36,823 bases of DNA, taken from the NCBI GenBank assembly GCA_019694895.1, contig JAIBBA010000014.1:1-36823 (forward strand), given 5' to 3'. This stretch comes from Chitinophagales bacterium (GTDB lineage Bacteria > Bacteroidota > Bacteroidia > Chitinophagales > BACL12). Position numbers and translations under genes: made by a program. Under the pieces are notes generated by a model. It did not search any database. It saw nothing but the letters and a program-made list of their open reading frames with translations, and was not told the DNA's origin. Positions within the stretch are counted from its first letter, which is position 1. Every line of letters begins with the position of its first letter. Positions 25,001 through 32,056 of the stretch are shown in pieces.

Positions 25001-26077
25001 GCGGGTTCTGTAATCGAGTCGGATGAGTATCTTGTAATTGCAAAAGATCCGATAGCCTTCTCAAACGTACATCCTGATATAACGAATGTTGTTGGCGGCT
25101 ACGATTTTGAATGGGATAATTCAGGTGACGATATTAGATTATTTGACATCGCCGGAAATGAAATCATACACATGGCATATGCCGATTCACTTGGCTGGCC
25201 ACAAGGTGCTGATGGAACCGGTCGCACATTGGAATTAATAAACCCGACTGCGGATATGAATAATCCCGGTAGTTGGTTCGACGGATGCATCGCCGGTTCA
25301 CCCGGAGAAGCTTATTCGCCATGCAATGATGCACTCGTTTTTAGTGAAATAAATTACAACAGCTCCGCAGCAATGAATGCAGGCGATTGGGTGGAGATAC
25401 TCAATACTACAGCTGATGATATGGATATTTCAGGATGGAAATTCCTTGATGGCGAAGATTCTCTTATTTATACATTTGAATCAGGCACTACAATTCCGGC
25501 AAACGATAGATTGGTATTGAGCGGCGACCTCGATCTTTTCGAATCACGCCATCCTGATATTACAAATGTTACCGGCGAATTTAATTTTGGATTAGATGCT
25601 TCAGGTGAAGAGATCAGGTTGTTTAATGATTATGGTATTTTGCAGTTTACCGTTATTTACGATGATGCTGCGCCATGGCCATATGAAGCCGATGGTGCAG
25701 GAAAAACACTTGAACTTGAAAGTGCTTCAGGCATCATGAACAATGGCGATAATTGGTTCGCCGGTTGCCCTGAAGGTTCGCCGGGAACTATTTATGACCC
25801 TGATTGCGACGGTGTTATTGCCATCGAAGAGTCTGTTCCCGCATCCTTGCTTGTGTTCCCCAATCCGGCTAAAAATTATGTAATGATTGCCTTCGAAAAT
25901 AATTACAATTCGGGTAGAATTGAATTGTGTAATTTATCCGGACAAATTATCTATGAAACGCAATCTCTCGAAAACGGACAAGTAATTATACCGCGCAATG
26001 AAATCGCGTCAGGAGTTTACAGAGTAAGATTAATTGCCGACAAAAAAATGATAGAGAGCCTGTTGGTATGGGAGTAA
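22082..26077 (+). CDS. CotH-kinase/lamin-tail domain T9SS surface protein
   Basis: 1331 residues from ATG at 22082; the upstream TTG at 22049 would put a polar extension before the signal peptide. Order: signal peptide ending FAKAQ; a lamin-tail domain (LVINEIATNG, DWLELYNNS) interrupted at about residue 95 by a roughly 180-residue galactose-binding-like insert (GFDDTGWSTGPGGIGFGDGD, ILSIQVHN) and resumed at NFKITNTGETIYLFD; a chitobiase-C-like sheet (QIRYTTDGS); a CotH kinase-like domain at about 440-800 with EIHGGWSR, GLYEIREKADEHFV and MYDMDGAMG (the metal-binding Asp-x-Asp-Gly); a repeat of the PNPGYTFDSWLP type; two more lamin-tail domains (SEINYNSYVDY, SEINYNSSAAM); and a T9SS type A sorting domain (VFPNPAKN). 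CotH proteins are atypical extracellular protein kinases; the substrate here is unknown. It is convergent with the prenyl synthase gene. Confidence 0.9.
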   Translation: MFTRTILLIGLLGSFCFAKAQLVINEIATNGAVLDAYNEESDWLELYNNSATAIDLNGYALTDDPLFPNKWPLPAIMLDANEHLLLLANGNNTYALIDHWESAVLNETERTYFVGTSEPPSDWNTVGFDDTGWSTGPGGIGFGDGDDNTVIASATSCYMRCAFDVADVSVIENAKLHMDYDDAFVAYLNGVEIARSGNIIGTPPTYNTLANADHEAGMYAGYPAEEWNIPAVVMNILLVPGENILSIQVHNVTAGSSDLSSNAWFSVGINNGLTYFSPVPAWFAEPVVYSETNFKITNTGETIYLFDNTGAIADMVNPGSVAYGHAYARIPDGAASWCTTTTPTPDNSNDGAPCFAGYEPLPVFSLAAGFYTGTQTLTLSSTSPTAQIRYTTDGSLVTATSPVYTGPITISSNEVVAARCYSTGTLLTGEQVKRSYFIDEDDYTLPILSISIDPGSLFDYDTGIYEFGCCYDAAYPYFGANFWQPWERFGHIEYFTADGDFEWGKDMSLEIHGGWSRAEAQRGFRVDFKNKYGGNLEYPLFGGKPDASSINNFNIRSGGQHVWTYKIQDAFLAKVMEDTHIDYEEWQPCMLFINGDAWGLYEIREKADEHFVESNYGINNNDVDLLNSYSVLNGSDTGWWNIYSSLMSLDPLSDIFYDKFNQAFDMQNYIDYYIGEIYYQNVDFGGYYWGANNMKVWRNRYGGKWRFIMYDMDGAMGYFGSSPYDNYINLTRSPAYPSSYSQIFDRVLDNQEIREYFVNRFADLINTIYQPDNMEAVLYEMRDSILSEIPHQVERWGAPNTATVNSYVDGLLSYNNSRKNAARTHINNSFDLDGQRTTTLAVSPAGAGYIKINTIVPTELPWTGIYFDGVPITITAVPNPGYTFDSWLPNALLPGGSTDISLTINMDNSTTFTAVFTGTAVTPEIIVSEINYNSYVDYNMGDWIELHNAGTDAIDISYWKITDRYEGNAYILPAGSVIESDEYLVIAKDPIAFSNVHPDITNVVGGYDFEWDNSGDDIRLFDIAGNEIIHMAYADSLGWPQGADGTGRTLELINPTADMNNPGSWFDGCIAGSPGEAYSPCNDALVFSEINYNSSAAMNAGDWVEILNTTADDMDISGWKFLDGEDSLIYTFESGTTIPANDRLVLSGDLDLFESRHPDITNVTGEFNFGLDASGEEIRLFNDYGILQFTVIYDDAAPWPYEADGAGKTLELESASGIMNNGDNWFAGCPEGSPGTIYDPDCDGVIAIEESVPASLLVFPNPAKNYVMIAFENNYNSGRIELCNLSGQIIYETQSLENGQVIIPRNEIASGVYRVRLIADKKMIESLLVWE

Positions 26078-26086
26078 ACCAACAAT

Positions 26087-27058
26087 TTATTTTTTTCGCT
26101 CAGTAGTAAATATTACGAGATCCTTTAAAGCGCGTTTGCTCTCGCTTTCAGGAAATTTTTCAAGTAGTTCGAAGGCTTCTTGTTGGTATTGTTTCATTTT
26201 TTCTGTTGCATAAGCAATGCCTCCGCCCTTCTTTACATAATCAATCACCCAATTCACTTTTTCCTTGTCGGTATTGTAGTGTTTGATGATGCGCATAATC
26301 TCACTTTTGTCATTTTTTGGAGCATGTAAAAGTGTGTAGATAATAGGAAGTGTTAATTTTCTTTCTTTTATATCGATACCAAGAGGTTTGCCGATATCAT
26401 CGGTGCCGTAATCAAGTAAATCGTCTTTAATTTGAAATGCAATGCCAATTTTTTCTCCGAAAAGACGCATAAGCGAAATAGTATCTTCATCAGTGGTTAC
26501 ACTGGCGGCACCTGCACTGCATGCACTGGCAATCAGTGTAGCGGTTTTCTTTCTGATAATCTCAAAATAGACATCTTCTTTGATATCGAGGCGACGTGCT
26601 TTTTCAATTTGCAGTAATTCTCCTTCACTCATTTCTTTTACGGCATCGGAGGTGATTTTTAGCATACGGAATTCATTATTGTCGAGCGACACTAATAATC
26701 CTTTTGCCAATAAATAATCTCCGATCAACACGGCAATTTTGTTTTTCCAAAGCGCATTGATGCTGAAAAATCCTCTTCGCTCATAGGCATCATCTACCAC
26801 GTCATCGTGTACCAGTGTTGCTGTATGAAGGAGCTCAATTAATGTGGCGGCTGTATAGGAAGATTCAGAAATATTGCCGATCATTTTCGCACTCAGCAAT
26901 ACAAACATGGGGCGCATTTGCTTGCCTTTCCGCTTTACGATGTAATACATCACCCTATCGAGCAAGGCCACATTGCTGCGCATGGAGGCCCTGAATTTCT
27001 CTTCAAAAAGGGCTAACTCCTCGTGAATTGGCTGCTGAATGGAGGCGATATCGGCCAT
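26087..27058 (-). CDS. Trans-polyprenyl diphosphate synthase
   Basis: 323 residues, cytoplasmic. It condenses isopentenyl diphosphate units onto an allylic primer. The first Asp-rich motif DDVVDD is at 85-90 and the second, DDLLDY, at 212-217. GKQMRP at about 45-50 (substrate Lys/Arg) and KTATLI/GEKIG complete the class signature. The length and RPMFVLL/TATLVHDD context suit an octaprenyl- or heptaprenyl-type enzyme supplying the menaquinone tail; chain length cannot be fixed by eye. The frame runs on for 182 codons antisense to the neighbouring protease gene, but that part has no family similarity, so ATG at 27058 is used. Confidence 0.93.
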   Translation of the reverse strand: MADIASIQQPIHEELALFEEKFRASMRSNVALLDRVMYYIVKRKGKQMRPMFVLLSAKMIGNISESSYTAATLIELLHTATLVHDDVVDDAYERRGFFSINALWKNKIAVLIGDYLLAKGLLVSLDNNEFRMLKITSDAVKEMSEGELLQIEKARRLDIKEDVYFEIIRKKTATLIASACSAGAASVTTDEDTISLMRLFGEKIGIAFQIKDDLLDYGTDDIGKPLGIDIKERKLTLPIIYTLLHAPKNDKSEIMRIIKHYNTDKEKVNWVIDYVKKGGGIAYATEKMKQYQQEAFELLEKFPESESKRALKDLVIFTTERKK

Positions 27059-27163
27059 GGGGCTGCAAGTTAAGGCACATTTTTTAGATGTAACAAAATA
27101 CCTCTGTTTCCGTTTAACATGTGAAAGGGGCGCTTGCATCATGTTGAGAGCCTCTCGTTTTTT

Positions 27164-27976
27164 ATGTTTAAAGTGAATAGAACTGTTGTTATTGTAAGCT
27201 GCTTCGGTATGTTCCTGAGCGGCATAATTGCCATCCAATCCTGTTCTGAAGGGGGTGGGATCAATATTTTTTCTATTGAAGACGACAAAGCCTTGGGAGA
27301 CCAGATAGCGGCAGAAATAGCAGGCGATCCTGTAAATTATCCTATCCTTGATAGCGTCGACTATGCAGATGCTTATGCCTTCGTTTATGATATCCGTGAT
27401 AGAATCCTTGAGAGTGGTATGGTGTTTCACAAGGATGATTTTAAGTGGCAGGTGCGTATTATAGATCAGGATTCCGTGATCAATGCATTTTGTACCCCGG
27501 GAGGTTACATCTATGTGTATACGGGGCTCATCAGATACCTTGAGAATGAAGCTCAACTGGCAGGAGTGCTTGGTCACGAAATGGCACATGCCGACCTGAG
27601 GCATTCTACCGACCAGCTTACTCAGGCTTATGGTATATCAATACTGTTGGATATTGTGCTGGGTGATGATCAAAACGCAATTACTGATATTGCTGCAAGC
27701 CTGACTCAACTTGCATTCAGCAGAGGCGATGAATCGCAAGCCGATGAATATTCTGTCATCTATTTATGTCCCACCGAATATGAGGCCTCCGGTGCAGCAG
27801 GTTTTTTTGAGAAAATTGAAGCTGAAGGTGATATTCAAATTCCGGAATTTCTGAGTACCCACCCGAACCCCGATAATCGTATTGATGCTATTTATGCGAA
27901 GTCGTCAGAATTGTCCTGCTCAGGTGATCAAACTTATGACGCGCGATATCAGGAATTAATTGATGCACTGCCGTGA
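27164..27976 (+). CDS. M48-family metalloprotease lipoprotein
   Basis: 270 residues. The N-terminal hydrophobic stretch ends in IQSC (Cys27), a probable lipobox. The zinc motif HEMAH is at 138-142 with GHEMAHADLRH context, and the third ligand Glu lies in SRGDESQADEYSV, as in M48 (HtpX/BepA-like) peptidases. FLSTHPNPDNRI near the C-terminus is a further M48C signature. It should act in the periplasm or at the outer membrane in protein quality control. ATG at 27164 gives a clean signal; the upstream TTG at 27134 does not. The gene diverges from the prenyl synthase (105-base gap) and ends in a shared terminator. Confidence 0.93.
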   Translation: MFKVNRTVVIVSCFGMFLSGIIAIQSCSEGGGINIFSIEDDKALGDQIAAEIAGDPVNYPILDSVDYADAYAFVYDIRDRILESGMVFHKDDFKWQVRIIDQDSVINAFCTPGGYIYVYTGLIRYLENEAQLAGVLGHEMAHADLRHSTDQLTQAYGISILLDIVLGDDQNAITDIAASLTQLAFSRGDESQADEYSVIYLCPTEYEASGAAGFFEKIEAEGDIQIPEFLSTHPNPDNRIDAIYAKSSELSCSGDQTYDARYQELIDALP

Positions 27977-27996
27977 GCTAAATTTTAAATTTGTAC

Positions 27997-28047
27997 AAAA
28001 AAATAACCCGCATTAATCAAACAATGATCACTGCGGGTTATTTTTTT
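27997..28047. terminator. Bidirectional hairpin terminator
   Basis: Perfect 16-bp arms, AAAAAAATAACCCGCA (27997-28012) and TGCGGGTTATTTTTTT (28032-28047), lie between the convergent protease and TonB-receptor genes. Confidence 0.95.
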
Positions 28048-28051
28048 ATCA

Positions 28052-30238
28052 TTATAGCTTAACTACAACAGTTCCCGAGAATGTGCGACCATCTGAAGGC
28101 CATATACCGGGACCGGGATAGAATTGCGGACGTTTAGTAAAATACTGTTCATCAAGAATATTGTTTGCATTGAATTGCACTTTTACCTGATTAGTCAGTT
28201 TAACGCCAATATTTATGTCGATGAGTTGATACGAAGGAACCAGGCCAACAGAGCCACTGGCATTTGGTTCTACCGTATTTAATGCGTCGGCATAACTTTC
28301 GCCAACATAACTATATAAAGCTGAAAGGCTGTATCGAGTATATTTCAATGTCAGTCCGTTGCGGGAAATAATATCAGGAACACTCTCTACTTTATTGCCA
28401 TCAATGTCGATATTTTCACTGCCTGAACGAATGGTTGCATCATGGTAGCGAGCATCCATATATGAAGTTGATGTAAATATTGATAAAGACAATTTTCTTG
28501 TGAGATCAAAATCGCCCTGCATAAAGAATTCAAGACCGGTTGTTCGGGAGTCGCCAATATTTGTCCTACGGATAATCAGATTCCCGGCTGTATCTGTTTC
28601 TGCCAATGTTCCCAAGCGATTGTTATATGCTAAGTAGAAAGCGGTTACATCCCATTTTAAAAATTTCCAGTTTCCTCTATATCCAACCTCAGCGTTGTAA
28701 CCGTATGCATCTTTTAAATCTTTATCTGCATATTCATATACAGAAGCAGGTACGATGTCTTTAAAAATCACCGGTCTATATGCCTGTGACCATCCTCCAT
28801 AAATATTGGTGAATTTAGATACATTGTATTGTGCACTTACACCAAACAATGGGAAGCTGTGTTTAATGGTGTTTGGCAAAGTTGAATCGGGATAATATGT
28901 GATTACACCACTCATATTGCTCTCACCCATTTCTATTCGCGCGCCGGTGTTAACCGAAAACCTATCAGAGAGCACCCACCTGTTTTCTGCAAATACAGCA
29001 ATGTTGCTTGTTATGAAGTGTAAATCTCGTCCCCAGCCCGGTATAGCCAATGTAAGATCGAAGTCGCTACCGGTAGTGCCTTTGCCAATTTGCTGACGAT
29101 GTAAATCATTATGCATGTATTGCACACCTGCTGCGAGATTGCTGGTATGACCTAATAATTTATAGGATTGTAACAAACGCAATTCATTTGTGTAGCTGTT
29201 GAAATGATCAATATCAACCTGACGATTATTGTAATCGAGTGTTGCTCCAACAATGGTATCTTCTGTGGTGGCAGGTCTGTCAAACATCACGCTGTTTCTG
29301 GCGCCAATTACCGCTGATGATGTTAGCTGTAATTTAGTAGATGATGTTATATTCCAATTCATGTTAATTGAAGGAACATGAATATTAGGGTTATAATAAT
29401 TTCTTGAACGTGTAGCCATTTGCGGGTCGGCATAAAACATGCTGTCGGTTAATGGACCCGGAAGATGTGTAATATAATTGGAGTGCGTCCACTCAAATTT
29501 GAAGGTCAGATCTTTTGAATAGTCGTAAAATAATGAAACAGCTTCAGCATCATATTGTGCGTCGCTGTTATCTCGATATCCTGTAATCCATTTTTTATTA
29601 TACCAGGTAGAATATCTGAATTTTCCAATTTTACCCGATGCGCCATTATAGGTGCTTACTAAACCGTAGGAGCCTACGGTATTGCTTGTTTCAAAAGCCA
29701 ATGCACGTGTAGAATCAGGTTGTTTGCTGATGTAGTTTAACATACCACCAAATTGTGCACCATATTGCAATGATCCCGTTCCACGCACTAATTCAATTTT
29801 CTCAACTGCTTCCATCGGGATATTATAGTGACTTGCAGGATAACCATACATATCGGAGTTTGTGAGAACACCATCCTTTCTGATATTGAACTCCCAACCG
29901 CGATGCGGATCTAAGCCCCTGGTTGAAATGTTTATTTGATTGCCGGTGCCGTCCATGTCATAAACAAATACACCAGGTATTTTTGAAAATATTTGACGAC
30001 CATACTTCTCGCTCAGCGACACAGTCCTTTGTGTTAGATCGATAACTTCCGTCTTTTTGCCTGAATAAATAAATGTCCCTTTAACAGGTTGTATACGCTG
30101 AATATCCGGAATGGTGCGTTCAGCTTGTACATTTACCGTAGGCAACAACTTCAGTTTGCTGGTGTCAGTTTCAGCCGTTTGGGCTGAAAGGGCTGCAGAA
30201 ATGCATACAATAGTAAGGAATAGGAAATATCTGGCCAT
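28052..30238 (-). CDS. TonB-dependent outer-membrane receptor, FecA-like
   Basis: 728 residues. The signal peptide ends at about AALSAQ. The plug domain shows VYDMDGTGNQINISTRGLDP, then HRGWEFNIRKDGVL, TNSDMYGYPASHYNIP and EKIELVRGTGSLQYGAQFGG. These stretches closely resemble ferric-citrate (FecA)-type receptors. The beta-barrel follows, with NGLTLKYTRYSLSALYSYVG and a C-terminal NILDEQYFTKRP block ending in an aromatic-poor VVVKL. It lacks the SusC-type carboxypeptidase-like front domain, so it is an iron/siderophore-class receptor rather than a polysaccharide one. Iron or citrate as ligand is inferred from resemblance only. No FecI/FecR regulator is adjacent. The minus strand reads TAGTTTTG at 30266-30259, a possible -7 box. 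Confidence 0.92.
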   Translation of the reverse strand: MARYFLFLTIVCISAALSAQTAETDTSKLKLLPTVNVQAERTIPDIQRIQPVKGTFIYSGKKTEVIDLTQRTVSLSEKYGRQIFSKIPGVFVYDMDGTGNQINISTRGLDPHRGWEFNIRKDGVLTNSDMYGYPASHYNIPMEAVEKIELVRGTGSLQYGAQFGGMLNYISKQPDSTRALAFETSNTVGSYGLVSTYNGASGKIGKFRYSTWYNKKWITGYRDNSDAQYDAEAVSLFYDYSKDLTFKFEWTHSNYITHLPGPLTDSMFYADPQMATRSRNYYNPNIHVPSINMNWNITSSTKLQLTSSAVIGARNSVMFDRPATTEDTIVGATLDYNNRQVDIDHFNSYTNELRLLQSYKLLGHTSNLAAGVQYMHNDLHRQQIGKGTTGSDFDLTLAIPGWGRDLHFITSNIAVFAENRWVLSDRFSVNTGARIEMGESNMSGVITYYPDSTLPNTIKHSFPLFGVSAQYNVSKFTNIYGGWSQAYRPVIFKDIVPASVYEYADKDLKDAYGYNAEVGYRGNWKFLKWDVTAFYLAYNNRLGTLAETDTAGNLIIRRTNIGDSRTTGLEFFMQGDFDLTRKLSLSIFTSTSYMDARYHDATIRSGSENIDIDGNKVESVPDIISRNGLTLKYTRYSLSALYSYVGESYADALNTVEPNASGSVGLVPSYQLIDINIGVKLTNQVKVQFNANNILDEQYFTKRPQFYPGPGIWPSDGRTFSGTVVVKL

Positions 30239-30258
30239 TGGATGAATTTTTGAATGGC

Positions 30259-30266
30259 CAAAACTA
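30259..30266 (-). promoter_or_regulatory. Putative -7 box TAGTTTTG for the TonB receptor
   Basis: The minus strand reads TAGTTTTG, ending 20 bases before the ATG at 30238. The -33 region has no clear TTG. No Fur-box-like palindrome was recognised nearby. Confidence 0.45.
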
Positions 30267-30380
30267 CGTATATGAGCAGGGCTAACCTTTGATACTTTGT
30301 AAAAGAAAAGTAAACGAAATATTAAGAGCGCTCAAGTGAAGGCTTGTCGGCAATCTTGGGAGACGACGGACGGCCAACTC

Positions 30381-30408
30381 TTGGGTTGAGAATTACTAAT
30401 TAAATTTG
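30381..30408 (+). promoter_or_regulatory. Promoter of the PafA-type phosphatase gene (TTG-N17-TAAATTTG)
   Basis: TTG at 30381-30383, a 17-base spacer and TAAATTTG at 30401-30408 form a good Bacteroidota promoter. The box ends three bases before the ATG at 30412, so the transcript is essentially leaderless. Confidence 0.72.
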
Positions 30409-30411
30409 TGC

Positions 30412-32034
30412 ATGAAGCGATTGTTTTCATTATTGATACTTGGGTCTGTTTTGACAATGAACGGACAAACTATTCCTTCGAAACCTAAACTGGTGGTTGG
30501 AATCGTAGTTGATCAGATGGCCTACGAGTTTTTGTATCGCTATAGCGATACATACTCAGATTCTGGTTTCAAGCGACTTTTGCGAGATGGCTATAGCTGC
30601 GAAAACACCCATTATAACTACATTCCCACGTATACCGGTCCCGGTCATGCCAGCATTTATACCGGATCGGTTCCTGCACTCAATGGCGTAGTGAGCAACG
30701 ATTGGTTCAATGAACAGAGCGGCGCATATGTTTACGTTACCGACGACAGCACAGTATCAATGGTTGGTGGCAATGGACTGGGAAGTAAAATGTCACCGAA
30801 AAATATGGTGGCCACTACCATTACTGATGCGTTGCAGTTGAGCAATCAGCAACGATCGAAAGTGATAGGAATTGCATTAAAAGATCGCGGTGCGATATTG
30901 CCGGCAGGGCATGCAGCTGATGCCGCTTATTGGTATGATGGCGCCAGTAATGCGTGGGTGACAAGTACCTATTATATGCAACAATTGCCTACCTGGGTGA
31001 GTGCATTTAATATGCAGCAACCGGCGCAAAAAATGATGAATAAAAATTGGGATCTCTTATTGCCTGCATCTCAATATAATCAAAGTACAGCCGATTCTGT
31101 TTCGTGGGAGACATTGTACACCGGAGAAACATCGCCGAAATTCCCGCATTATTTGCCATTTACCGGTAATAGCGAAAGTATAAAAGGTACACCCTTCGGA
31201 AATACATTGACTGCGCAATTTGCTATGGCTGCTATTAAGAATGAAGAACTCGGGACGGGTCCTGAAACGGATTTTTTATGTGTAAGTTTTTCATCTACTG
31301 ATTATGTAGGACATGCATACGGCCCGCATTCTATGGAGATTCAAGACACCTACTTGCGGTTGGATAAAGACTTAGGTGAATTACTTACTTATCTAGATAC
31401 ACAAGTTGGCAAAGGAAATTATTTATTATTTCTGACTGCAGATCATGGTGTTACACCAACACCACAATACATGGAATCATTGCGCATTCCGGCTGGAACA
31501 ACTACAGAAGTGTCGATGTTGCAAAGTATGCAAGCGATGTTGAATGCCGCATGGGGTCAAAAAGACTGGATAAGTGCATACACCAACCAGCAGATTTATT
31601 TAAATGATGCATTATTGCAAGCTGCGGGTAAAACTATTGAAGATGCATATAATGTTCTCTACCCCCAACTTATGAAAATGGACGGCGTTTCTTATGTCTT
31701 ACAAATTAATAAATTGAATGACGCCACCATGAACAATGATGTTAAAGAGCTTGTCATCAATGGCATCTATCCCAAACGATGTGGCGATATTCAAATTCTG
31801 TATGAACCTTATTGGTTTGAAGCCTACAGGCCAACAGGTACAACACATGGCTCGCATTTTTCTTACGACACACATGTGCCGCTGATTTTTTATGGATGGA
31901 AGATAAAATCCGGTGCACTGCATCGGAATGTATATGTGACTGATATTGCTGCAACACTTGCCGATCTGTTAAACATCAGTGAGCCAAACGCATGTATAGG
32001 TCATGTTATACCTGAAGTGGCAAATGGTAAATAA
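30412..32034 (+). CDS. PafA-type alkaline phosphatase/phosphodiesterase superfamily protein
   Basis: 540 residues. A signal peptide ends at about TMNGQ, so the protein is periplasmic. Metal ligands and active site of the alkaline-phosphatase fold can be placed: Asp34 in GIVVDQM, the nucleophile Thr75 in PTYTGPGHASIYTG, Asn96 in VVSNDWF, the LKDRGAI Lys/Arg pair that marks PafA monoesterases, STDYVGHAYGPHS and TADHGVTP. A terminal THGSHFSYDTHVP completes the metal set. With the Lys/Arg pair it most likely removes phosphate from monoesters, as Flavobacteria-type PafA does. The upstream TTG at 30406 belongs to the promoter box. It is followed 22 bases later by a propeller T9SS gene and probably cotranscribed with it. 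Confidence 0.92.
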   Translation: MKRLFSLLILGSVLTMNGQTIPSKPKLVVGIVVDQMAYEFLYRYSDTYSDSGFKRLLRDGYSCENTHYNYIPTYTGPGHASIYTGSVPALNGVVSNDWFNEQSGAYVYVTDDSTVSMVGGNGLGSKMSPKNMVATTITDALQLSNQQRSKVIGIALKDRGAILPAGHAADAAYWYDGASNAWVTSTYYMQQLPTWVSAFNMQQPAQKMMNKNWDLLLPASQYNQSTADSVSWETLYTGETSPKFPHYLPFTGNSESIKGTPFGNTLTAQFAMAAIKNEELGTGPETDFLCVSFSSTDYVGHAYGPHSMEIQDTYLRLDKDLGELLTYLDTQVGKGNYLLFLTADHGVTPTPQYMESLRIPAGTTTEVSMLQSMQAMLNAAWGQKDWISAYTNQQIYLNDALLQAAGKTIEDAYNVLYPQLMKMDGVSYVLQINKLNDATMNNDVKELVINGIYPKRCGDIQILYEPYWFEAYRPTGTTHGSHFSYDTHVPLIFYGWKIKSGALHRNVYVTDIAATLADLLNISEPNACIGHVIPEVANGK

Positions 32035-32056
32035 ATTTTATTGAAGAAATACTACG

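Noticed and set aside
27059-27604. N-terminal extension of the polyprenyl synthase by 182 codons
   Set aside because: It runs antisense through the M48 protease gene, has no similarity to prenyl synthases, and ATG 27058 yields a normal-length enzyme.
28052-30238. SusC-type polysaccharide receptor
   Set aside because: There is no carboxypeptidase-like N-terminal domain, no SusD partner nearby, and the plug motifs resemble FecA.
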